A stretch of DNA of 64,000 nucleotides from Pseudoalteromonas sp. Scap06 (GTDB taxonomy: Bacteria; Pseudomonadota; Gammaproteobacteria; Enterobacterales; Alteromonadaceae). The DNA is taken from contig NZ_CP041331.1 of NCBI RefSeq assembly GCF_013394165.1, forward strand, positions 372,001-436,000, in the 5' to 3' direction. The notes beneath the pieces are model-generated. The model was not told the DNA's origin. It made no database searches and worked only from the letters and a program-made list of their open reading frames with translations. Shown piece by piece: positions 9,028 through 16,196 of the stretch. Numbering within the stretch: the stretch's first letter is position 1; every line of letters begins with the position of its first letter. A program made the position numbers and the translations under genes.

Positions 9028-10266
9028 TTACTTAGGCGTATTTAATTTTGATTGTGTAGATTGCCAATTTGAACGAATTAGCATTTCGAGTTCGTCTACA
9101 ACATCTTTGATATTTTCTTGTGCGCGCATTAACGATTCTCTACTCGCTAAACTGTCAGACGCTTTTTGATCAAAAATAGTATTAAACGAGGATGAACTCG
9201 CAGTAATTGCTGAGCTGTGATTAATAGGGTAGCTCATGACTTGGCGACCAAAGGCGCTTCTTACGTCTTTAACTATGTCACGTTGTGAGTGATTACCTTT
9301 TACATAATTGGTAACCAAAAATTGCATAAAGTCCCAACCATCGTGACCAAGAGCTGCAACGGTATGATAAATCTCACCTAAACGTTTTAAATATTTATTA
9401 TTAGCATCAAAGTCTACCGCTTCAGGATGAACCGGTATAAGCATCGCTGTAGAAGCCATTAATGCATTATAAAACATAAAGTTAAGAGTAGGCGCTGTAT
9501 CAATTAGTAAAATATCAAATTCATCTTTTACTGGCTCGATAACACGCTCTAACAGCTTATGGTAATGGCGAGTTTGCTCATAGTTTGAGGTGTCTTTAAG
9601 CAACGTTGCAGTTTCGTGTTCAAAATAAAAATCATCCATACCTGAGGGTAAAACACGAATATTAGGAATATGAGTTGGTAAAAAAGAGTTTGAAACAAAT
9701 TCAGACCAGGTTTCTCCTTCTTCAAGATCAATGCAGTCACGCATTAAATCACCAACAGTAATTGGATCGGGCTCAGAAGATGGGAAAAAGCTAGATGATG
9801 ACCCCTGTGGATCTAAATCGACAATGCCAATTCGGTAACGCTTGATGTTAGTAGTTGCAAGTGCTGCAGCAATATTAACCATGCTCGTTGTTTTACCACA
9901 ACCACCTTTTAGTGAATTAATAACAATAACTTGGAGTTTGTCTGTCGGTGCACGATGATCGGGTTTTATATCCATTATATCGGCCATGGCAAAAATATTA
10001 ACCAACGTATAAGCGTAATGACCGTTTGCACCGCGTTTTATGTTTAAATCGTCAAAATCACCATTGTCATGGCGTCTTTTTAAGGTACGATTATTACAAC
10101 CAAGTAAATCAGCAGCGGCTTTTTGGGTGTAGGTTCTTAATTCTTTTTCTTCAGATTTAAGATGGGCGCGGTAATGTTGAATACGTCCTTCTAGTGATTT
10201 TTCAGCAACTTCTGCGGTTGCTTTCAAAAGTCGGTAGGTATCTAGCGCATTATTATTGATAGACAT
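9028..10266 (-). CDS. parA: ParA partition ATPase with N-terminal HTH (type Ia)
   Basis: 412 residues. An N-terminal helix-turn-helix (AADLLGCNNRTLKRR, about 51-65) marks the P1 ParA/F SopA class, whose ParA also represses its own operon. The deviant Walker A box KGGCGKTTSMVNIA (about 117-130) and the FDILLIDTAPTLNF Walker B region identify the ParA/MinD ATPase fold. The ATG at 10266 has a GAGGAA ribosome-binding site at good distance. It drives segregation of this replicon together with ParB. The upstream 230 bases, before the iterons, should hold its operator; no clear operator was recognised. Confidence 0.94.
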   Translation of the reverse strand: MSINNNALDTYRLLKATAEVAEKSLEGRIQHYRAHLKSEEKELRTYTQKAAADLLGCNNRTLKRRHDNGDFDDLNIKRGANGHYAYTLVNIFAMADIMDIKPDHRAPTDKLQVIVINSLKGGCGKTTSMVNIAAALATTNIKRYRIGIVDLDPQGSSSSFFPSSEPDPITVGDLMRDCIDLEEGETWSEFVSNSFLPTHIPNIRVLPSGMDDFYFEHETATLLKDTSNYEQTRHYHKLLERVIEPVKDEFDILLIDTAPTLNFMFYNALMASTAMLIPVHPEAVDFDANNKYLKRLGEIYHTVAALGHDGWDFMQFLVTNYVKGNHSQRDIVKDVRSAFGRQVMSYPINHSSAITASSSSFNTIFDQKASDSLASRESLMRAQENIKDVVDELEMLIRSNWQSTQSKLNTPK

Positions 10267-10694
10267 ACTTTATTCCTCAAAGTTAGGCGTTTAGTATAAT
10301 GTCCATTCAATTAGCTGTAAACAACTATTTAAGGCGACATGCATTTTAAATACATGACATATAAAATAATTTTACGCCTTTAATATTGCTTAGTATAAAT
10401 AAAGAAGTTTAAGTATGGTTAAATATATAAGGTATTAAAGGCTAAGGCCTTAAAATATACATATAACATTATGATTTATATAAACAATGTTAAAAAAACT
10501 GGATCAGTATTGTACGTGGTTAAGATCAGATCCTTATCTACTAGCAGATCACCTTTTTACTAAGCAAATATTTAGCAGCTTAGTTACGCACAGGTTAAGC
10601 ACTGAGTTACTCACAAAATAGATGCTGTAGATCATGTTTTTACTAAGTAAATTATAAAGTTATGCACCCACCATCAGGAATAATAAGCGGTTTA

Positions 10695-10743
10695 ATTAGT
10701 ATAGATCTGATCTGTAGTAAGTACAGATCAGATCTATGCTAAC
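10695..10743. promoter_or_regulatory. Large inverted repeat of half-iterons, probable rep operator
   Basis: Two 22-base arms (10695-10716 and 10722-10743) match with about two mismatches around a 5-base centre. Each arm holds AGATCTGATCTGTA or its complement, with two GATC sites. In iteron plasmids, initiator dimers bind such inverted half-iterons to repress their own gene. It lies about 300 bases before the rep start, so it could also be part of the origin rather than the operator. Confidence 0.6.
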
Positions 10744-10754
10744 TGGAACTAAAC

Positions 10755-10763
10755 TTATCCACA
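10755..10763 (+). promoter_or_regulatory. DnaA box
   Basis: TTATCCACA, a perfect match to the high-affinity DnaA consensus, lies inside the origin region between the inverted repeat and the AT-rich stretch that follows. Confidence 0.75.
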
Positions 10764-11037
10764 GGCCTCTCATTTTTACTGTCATTTGTCGTGCTAAATT
10801 TAAAAAAAAACACTTTGCAATGGACAAATTTATTCTTCAGTTAGTAAAAATTCGGTTTATTAAAGCCTAGTTAGTAAAAACCTGATCTGAAATCTCATGT
10901 TTTAACTTTTTCTTAGTAAAATATTGATCTGTGCATTTTATTTGAAGTCAGATCACTTTTATACTAACTTAAACATTTAACTTTTGTGGCTTTATGTGTT
11001 GTTATTAGCTGTCACAATAAAAACGGAAATAAAAACC

Positions 11038-12252
11038 ATGAGCCGAAAGGTCAACATCTCGGTAGATAACTTGCCCGATACACTTAGGGGCCAAATTCAC
11101 GGGGTGGAAAGTGCAATTGATAACGAAAGCTTAGCACTATTTACAGATAATAAAGATGTGCGAATTTCGATAGAAAATGCAGCCCATGGGTTACGCGCTT
11201 ACTCTAACACATTTAACCATTATGATCTGTGGGGACGCTTTGTTCGCTCAGGACATAAAAAGCTGCCACTTGAAGAAGCCCCTAAAAAAACCATAATTAC
11301 ACGTAAGATATCTGAAAAAGTAGACGGTATTTTATACGATGGTGAAATTAAAATAACACCGGCTGTGGTAAGTACTCGTAAAGATGGTGAAGACGTAGAA
11401 TACTTAGTTTGGCCATCAGATAGAGAAGAAAAAGTTGAGCGTGCACTTATTCGCCTTGCTTCAAAAGGTAAAATAGTAAAAATTAATTTTAAGTCCGGTA
11501 TTCAATATGCCGTTGTGTTTTCTATGAACGAATTAGCACAAGAACTTAAAGCGGTAGGTCAATCTATGCCTTACCCACAAATTAAAGAATCGCTCGAAGC
11601 ATTACAAGGTTCAAAACTTTCTTTTAAATATTCTGCTACTGACACTAAAAACTCAGATATTGATGATTCGTTCTACGAGTCGAATATGAACTTTTTATCG
11701 TCTTTACACTTTAGTGGTAAAAAAGGCCAAGGCGGAAATGTTAAATGTGTAGCGTGTTTAAATGCGTTTGTTCATAACATGATAGATAACCTTGAATATA
11801 AAGGTTATTATTTTAATAGTGCTCAAGAGTTAAAGCGCGGATTATCGCGTTGGATGATGCTACGTTTATATCATTTATGGCGCTATGCTGCCCCAGGAAA
11901 AACATACCATTTTAGACTGCTGTCTATTATGGAAAAATATGGCTCTATCTATTCAACTGATGATATTACCGAAAATAAATTAAAAGCACTGCGCCGTGAT
12001 ATGACTACCACGATGAAAGATTTAATAGAAAAAGGAGCAATATCTGAGTACAGCATTACTAATGTAAAAGATGATAAAACAGGTAATATTGTAGATTACA
12101 CTTATGAAATGCACCCATCTGATCAGTTTTGTGATGAGATACTGGCATTAAATAAACATAACAAGCGTATAGAGATACAAGGTGGTAAACGCATTGTTGA
12201 AAATGCAGTATTAATTGATGAAGATAAGCTGGAAGAAATTGTAGAAAAATAA
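11038..12252 (+). CDS. rep: Replication initiator protein (Rep) of the chromid
   Basis: 404 residues from the ATG at 11038 (MSRKVNISVDNL). A frame opening at 10984 adds 18 poorly conserved residues and lacks a ribosome-binding site, whereas GGAA precedes 11038. No named catalytic motif is visible. The protein is basic, with blocks compatible with paired winged helices (ALIRLASKGKIVKINF; LSRWMMLRLYHLWRYAAP; ALRRDMTTTMKDLIEKG), as in Rep_3/RepA-type initiators. Its identity rests mostly on context: iterons and a DnaA box upstream, parAB divergent on one side and tus convergent on the other. Confidence 0.8.
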   Translation: MSRKVNISVDNLPDTLRGQIHGVESAIDNESLALFTDNKDVRISIENAAHGLRAYSNTFNHYDLWGRFVRSGHKKLPLEEAPKKTIITRKISEKVDGILYDGEIKITPAVVSTRKDGEDVEYLVWPSDREEKVERALIRLASKGKIVKINFKSGIQYAVVFSMNELAQELKAVGQSMPYPQIKESLEALQGSKLSFKYSATDTKNSDIDDSFYESNMNFLSSLHFSGKKGQGGNVKCVACLNAFVHNMIDNLEYKGYYFNSAQELKRGLSRWMMLRLYHLWRYAAPGKTYHFRLLSIMEKYGSIYSTDDITENKLKALRRDMTTTMKDLIEKGAISEYSITNVKDDKTGNIVDYTYEMHPSDQFCDEILALNKHNKRIEIQGGKRIVENAVLIDEDKLEEIVEK

Positions 12253-12281
12253 TTATATTAATTTTTACCAGTAGTTATATT

Positions 12282-12306
12282 AAAGGCCACATTAAGTGGC
12301 CTTTTT
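12282..12306. terminator. Bidirectional terminator between rep and tus
   Basis: A 9-bp perfect stem AAAGGCCAC/GTGGCCTTT around ATTAA, flanked by A and T runs, lies between the convergent rep and tus genes. Confidence 0.85.
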
Positions 12307-12313
12307 AACATAA

Positions 12314-13189
12314 TTACTTTGTTACTTGTTCTAAATATAAACGGTCTACCAGAAAGTCATACTCACGTTTTCGTGGATGTGATAACGGTTTTTCGTAACT
12401 CGGCAGTTGGCCATACTTAACATCGGGTTGTGGGTTTATAAGAATAAAAGGTAAGGCCGCACTAACATGATAACGATTTTGAGCCGTGTATCTTACATTA
12501 ACTTGTGGGCTAACTCGGGTAGGGCGCCTAATTCGTAATTTTTCTTTTTCACCTAGACTGGCAACACGAACTTGCTCTTGAGCAACCAATGATTGCCATT
12601 TTTGCTGATCAATCATTCTTGGGTTTTTATACCCAGCGGACTTTTCGAGCATTTCAAGAGCCATCTTTTTTGTGAGTGTTTTAGTTGCGTGTTTATGCAT
12701 CCAAGTAAAACGAACTGAAAAAGGGGATTCGCTTTCGCTATGAATTTTACGATAAGCGGCAAGCGTAATTAAATTTGGCATAGCATTATGTACGGCTTCA
12801 AATCGAGCATCGTTATTGTCTATCGCCAAAATACAATTTTTAAATGCCGCTTTTGCATTATTAACTTGAGCAATCCGATCAATAATAGCTTGTTTATTAG
12901 CGTCTTGTATAATTAATAAACCAGGGTGGCGCTTTAATACGCGACTACTCAGACCAGGCTTTTTATACATATCAGAAAAAGAATTTAAAATAGCCTTATG
13001 TGCCAGTTCCCCTGTAATTTTAGATACTGCAATCGACTCGGGAATTATATTTTCATCCACACTGCTTATTTCTGGCAGTTGATAGTATTCAGCTTTAGCA
13101 AACCCATACTCTTTAAGTTCCTCAATTAGCCTAAGCGTTAACTCATTGAGTAAATCAAACTGACTTCTAATTTGTACCTTCGTAACCAT
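12314..13189 (-). CDS. tus: Replication terminus site-binding protein (Tus homologue)
   Basis: 291 residues; E. coli Tus has 309. By recalled sequence the central and C-terminal parts align clearly: ARFEAVHNAMPNLITLAAYR corresponds to the E. coli [20 protein letters not shown] region, and KLRIRRPTRVSPQVNVRY to KLKIKRPVKVQPIARVWY. Tus binds Ter DNA and arrests replication forks arriving from one side. The gene lies next to the rep/origin region, and three Ter-like sites occur in its upstream 330 bases, one covering its leader. This points to a local fork trap rather than a distant terminus. Confidence 0.88.
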   Translation of the reverse strand: MVTKVQIRSQFDLLNELTLRLIEELKEYGFAKAEYYQLPEISSVDENIIPESIAVSKITGELAHKAILNSFSDMYKKPGLSSRVLKRHPGLLIIQDANKQAIIDRIAQVNNAKAAFKNCILAIDNNDARFEAVHNAMPNLITLAAYRKIHSESESPFSVRFTWMHKHATKTLTKKMALEMLEKSAGYKNPRMIDQQKWQSLVAQEQVRVASLGEKEKLRIRRPTRVSPQVNVRYTAQNRYHVSAALPFILINPQPDVKYGQLPSYEKPLSHPRKREYDFLVDRLYLEQVTK

Positions 13190-13196
13190 AACACCA

Positions 13197-13217
13197 ACAA
13201 GAACACATCTTACTATT
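13197..13217 (-). other. Ter-like site 1, within the tus leader
   Basis: Minus-strand ATAGTAAGATGTGTTCTT. It shares AGTAnGATGTGTTC with sites 2 and 3 and resembles E. coli Ter (AGTATGTTGTAACTA), including the conserved AG and the following TGT. It begins about 9 bases before the tus start codon, so bound Tus would repress its own gene, as at E. coli TerB. By E. coli polarity it would block forks moving leftwards. Confidence 0.65.
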
Positions 13218-13300
13218 TAGTTATTTTCGCAAATAACCTTTTCTTTTGGTAGTTACTTTTTAAATATTATTCTAATGCCAAGATTGAATTCAAATCAGAT

Positions 13301-13320
13301 TAAGTATGATGTGTTCTTTA
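13301..13320 (+). other. Ter-like site 2
   Basis: TAAGTATGATGTGTTCTTTA on the plus strand, with nine of ten bases of the AGTATG(T)TGT Ter core. The downstream TGTTGGTGT is also shared with site 1, making sites 1 and 2 arms of a spaced inverted repeat. By E. coli polarity it would stop forks moving rightwards from the origin. Confidence 0.68.
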
Positions 13321-13502
13321 TTGTTGGTGTGATCATTTTAATAATAATATTTTCTAACTAACTAATAGTTATATATAAACGCAGTATGAAGTAGTGGGTA
13401 TAACCAGCAGAACTACTCAGCTAGCATATATATTTGAAACTACATAACTGACGGCTGATATATTTAATTTTAACTGTAAAGTTAAGAATACATATAGTTG
13501 AT

Positions 13503-13522
13503 TTAAGTATGATGTGTTCCTT
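13503..13522 (+). other. Ter-like site 3
   Basis: TTTAAGTATGATGTGTTCCTT on the plus strand, identical to site 2 across TAAGTATGATGTGTTC and in the same orientation, so a second block for rightward forks. The rest of the 596-base gap 13190-13785 is AT-rich and contains no gene I can support; the promoter of the DAHP synthase gene must lie in its right part. Confidence 0.66.
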
Positions 13523-13785
13523 GTGTTAACATTATCTTATACAGCTTAGCTAAGTGGCTACAAGCAAAGCTTAATAAATACCACTCTTACTATTTATCCT
13601 ACTGTTTTATAATGTATTAGTGTTCTTTATTTATATATTTATTATCAATAAAATAGTTAAATCATAGATAATAATCCTATTTAAATTTAACTAATAACTA
13701 AATAATTCGTAAATAGTCGATTTAGTCCTTGAACAAAGCCCTCTGCATACGTTAATTTCAATACATCAGGTAATAGGAATGAGGA

Positions 13786-15141
13786 ATGAACATGCAATCG
13801 TGGAACCCAAATAGTTGGAGAGAACTGCCAATACTGCAGCAGCCACAGTACCCAGATCAAGACGTATTAAAATCGGTTGAAGGCCAGCTTAAAAGCGCAC
13901 CGCCTTTAGTGTTTGCAGAAGAGACTAGAAGTTTGTTTAAACAACTTGAAGATGTGTGTGAAGGCCGCGCATTTTTACTTCAAGGTGGTGACTGCGCAGA
14001 ATCATTTAGTGACTTTAACGCTGCAAATATTCGCGATACATTTAAGACCATTTTACAAATGGCTGTAGTACTAACCTATGGCGGTAAATGCCCAGTTGTA
14101 AAAATTGCACGTATGGCAGGTCAATACGCTAAGCCACGCTCAGCCGACTTAGAAATAATAGACGGTGTTTCGTTACCATCTTACCGTGGTGATATAGTAA
14201 ATAACTTTGAGTTTACTGAAGAAGCACGTATTCCAGACCCCCAGCGTTTAATGACCGCGTATCATCACAGTGCGGCAACACTCAACCTACTACGTGCTTT
14301 TGCACAAGGTGGGCTTGCTGACTTACATCAGGTTAACCGTTGGAACATGGGCTTTGTTGCTGCTAATCCACAAAAAGCAAAATACCAACAGCTGGCAGAT
14401 AAAATTCAAGACGCTTTAGAATTCATGGAAGTATGTGGTATTAATTCAACTATAGCGCCAAGCTTAAAAGAAACAGATTTATATACATCACACGAAGCGT
14501 TATTGCTAGGCTATGAAGAGGCATTAACCCGTAGAGACCATTTATCAGGCGACTGGTACGATTGTTCAGCGCACTTTGTTTGGATTGGTGAGCGTACACG
14601 TCAGTTAGACCATGCTCATATTGAATTCTTTAAGGGCATTAAAAATCCAATAGGCGTTAAAGTTGGCCCAGGTATGGATCCTGACGAACTTATCCGTTTA
14701 ATTGATGCACTAAACCCAGATAACATTCCTGGCAGGTTAACGCTCATTACACGAATGGGTGCAGATGTATTACCAGAGAAGCTACCAGCGCTTGTTCGCA
14801 AAGTACAGCAAGAAGGGCGTAAGGTAATTTGGAGCTCAGATCCAATGCATGGCAATACAGAGAAAGCCAGCTCAGGTTATAAAACTCGCAGCTTTGATAA
14901 CATTATGCGCGAAATTAGTCAGTTCTTCGCTGTTCACAAAGCTGAAGGCTCATACGCAGGTGGTGTTCATTTAGAAATGACCGGACAACACGTTACTGAA
15001 TGTACCGGTGGTGCATACGGTTTATCAGATGATGACTTAGCGCAGCGTTACAAAACTCAATGTGACCCTCGCTTAAATGCCGACCAAGTATTAGAGCTTG
15101 GCTTTTTAGTTGCAGACCTTTTAAAGGATGCTCGCAAGTAA
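13786..15141 (+). CDS. Class II 3-deoxy-7-phosphoheptulonate (DAHP) synthase
   Basis: 451 residues, full length for the class II (plant/actinobacterial type) family. The enzyme condenses PEP with erythrose 4-phosphate, the first step of the shikimate pathway. Class II signatures seen are [11 protein letters not shown] (about 64-74), [22 protein letters not shown] and [14 protein letters not shown]. ATGs at 13786 and 13792 both have a possible ribosome-binding site (AGGAAT and GAGGA); 13786 is listed. It is unrelated in sequence to the E. coli AroF/G/H enzymes. It sits beside ppsR-ppsA, which control PEP supply. Confidence 0.95.
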   Translation: MNMQSWNPNSWRELPILQQPQYPDQDVLKSVEGQLKSAPPLVFAEETRSLFKQLEDVCEGRAFLLQGGDCAESFSDFNAANIRDTFKTILQMAVVLTYGGKCPVVKIARMAGQYAKPRSADLEIIDGVSLPSYRGDIVNNFEFTEEARIPDPQRLMTAYHHSAATLNLLRAFAQGGLADLHQVNRWNMGFVAANPQKAKYQQLADKIQDALEFMEVCGINSTIAPSLKETDLYTSHEALLLGYEEALTRRDHLSGDWYDCSAHFVWIGERTRQLDHAHIEFFKGIKNPIGVKVGPGMDPDELIRLIDALNPDNIPGRLTLITRMGADVLPEKLPALVRKVQQEGRKVIWSSDPMHGNTEKASSGYKTRSFDNIMREISQFFAVHKAEGSYAGGVHLEMTGQHVTECTGGAYGLSDDDLAQRYKTQCDPRLNADQVLELGFLVADLLKDARK

Positions 15142-15160
15142 TACACCTTCTTAAAATGTT

Positions 15161-15189
15161 AAAAGCCGCTATTATTTAGCGGCTTTTTT
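15161..15189 (+). terminator. Rho-independent terminator after DAHP synthase
   Basis: Stem AAAAGCCGCTA/TAGCGGCTTTT around a short A/T loop, followed by TTTT. It sits between the convergent DAHP synthase and ppsR genes and could serve both. Confidence 0.85.
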
Positions 15190-15232
15190 GTGTCCTGGGC
15201 GCAATTACATGCTTAAATCACATGTTAGTTTG

Positions 15233-16042
15233 TTAGTACTTACGGCGCTCAAGACCTGTATCAGAAATGATTTTTGCTGAGATCTCTTCAACAGAATGGT
15301 GGGTAGAATTTAAATGAGCAATTTTATGCTTCTTATAGAGCATTTCTACTTCGCGCACTTCAATACGACACTGTCTAATTGATGCATATTTTGAATTTGC
15401 CATTCGTCTATCTCTGATCGCAGCCAGTCTCTCAGGGTCTATAGTTAAACCAAACAGTTTATGCTTATAAGGCACTAAGCACTTGGGTAACCCTTCGCTT
15501 TCTAAATCATCTTCTGTGATCGGATAGTTAGCCGCTTTAATACCGTATTGCAGGGCTAAATAGAGGCTTGTTGGCGTTTTACCGCTTCGACTAACGCCAA
15601 CTAAAATAATATCAGCCTCAGCAAAGTTTTTAATATTACCGCCGTCGTCATTCATTAAAGCATAGTTAACTGCATCAATTCTAAAGTCATAACTTTTTTC
15701 GTGTATTGAATGGGTTCTATGTACTTTAGGTACTGGGGCAACGTTTAATTCGCTTTCAATTTTTTCGCTATAGGTTGTTAAAAAGTCATACGAGACAGCA
15801 TCTGCAGAGCGAATAATTTCCGATAATTTATGGTTCACAAAAGTAAAAAACACTAGAGGCTTCTCACCTTGCTTAGACGATGTGGCGTTAATAAGCGCTT
15901 TGATTTCATGCGCTTTTTCTTCGGTTTCTACAAAAGGAATTGTTTTATGATTAAATTCGACAGGAAATAAAGACAAGGTCGCATGACCAAACACTTCAGA
16001 TGTGATTGCCGTACCATCTGAAATATAAAACGCAGTTCTCAT
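15233..16042 (-). CDS. ppsR: PEP synthase regulatory protein (bifunctional kinase/phosphorylase)
   Basis: 269 residues, matching the PSRP/DUF299 family. The P-loop GVSRSGKTPTSLYLA lies at about 146-160, and the N-terminal MRTAFYISDGTAITSE is typical. The family uses ADP to phosphorylate PEP synthase on a threonine, inactivating it, and removes the group by phosphorolysis. The gene is divergent from ppsA with a 154-base intergenic region. The pairing of regulator and target supports both assignments. Confidence 0.95.
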   Translation of the reverse strand: MRTAFYISDGTAITSEVFGHATLSLFPVEFNHKTIPFVETEEKAHEIKALINATSSKQGEKPLVFFTFVNHKLSEIIRSADAVSYDFLTTYSEKIESELNVAPVPKVHRTHSIHEKSYDFRIDAVNYALMNDDGGNIKNFAEADIILVGVSRSGKTPTSLYLALQYGIKAANYPITEDDLESEGLPKCLVPYKHKLFGLTIDPERLAAIRDRRMANSKYASIRQCRIEVREVEMLYKKHKIAHLNSTHHSVEEISAKIISDTGLERRKY

Positions 16043-16196
16043 AAAGCCTCTTTTTTATTACATTTAATTTTAAAATAAGTGTATCACGGTTTACGTGAGG
16101 ACGTTTGCCAGTGTAGAATGGGGGCGACCTTTATAAAAGGTTTTCTTTCTTAACTCTCACAGTTAGTACTACAATTTGTTTTTTGGAGAAAGATCC

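Larger units (their letters stand above)
10547..10968. repeat. Iteron array upstream of rep
   Basis: Units of the form GATCANNTTTTTACTAA occur at 10547-10563 and 10630-10647. Inverted units are at 10870-10888 and 10912-10930, and a degenerate direct unit is at 10951-10968. A GATC-less unit (GTTAGTAAAAATTCG) starts at 10840, and half units form the inverted repeat at 10695-10743. Both orientations are used. Almost every unit includes GATC, so Dam methylation state could control initiator binding, as is known for RctB sites in Vibrio. Confidence 0.78.
10490..11037. other. Probable replication origin of the chromid
   Basis: The 771-base gap between parA and rep. Its right part is AT-rich and holds at least six GATC iterons, a perfect DnaA box (10755-10763) and a large inverted repeat (10695-10743), all immediately upstream of the initiator gene. 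This is the arrangement of iteron-controlled plasmids and of Vibrio chromosome II. The left part (10267-10490) should contain the parAB promoter; I see no clear boxes there. The precise initiation point cannot be read from sequence. Confidence 0.75.

Noticed and set aside
12253..12313. R1-style origin downstream of rep
   Set aside because: Only 61 bases separate rep from tus and they hold a terminator; iterons and the DnaA box are upstream of rep.
13608..13632. Possible fourth Ter site (GTATTAGTGTTCTTTATT)
   Set aside because: It shares TGTTCTTTATT with site 2 but lacks the AGTATGATG core that carries the specificity.
13709..13726. TyrR-like box upstream of DAHP synthase (CGTAAA-N6-TTTAG)
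   Set aside because: Too degenerate, in a very AT-rich region where such matches are expected.
16127..16141. Palindrome ACCTTT-N3-AAAGGT upstream of ppsA as a Cra-type operator
   Set aside because: Does not resemble the Cra consensus and is short and AT-rich; left unassigned.
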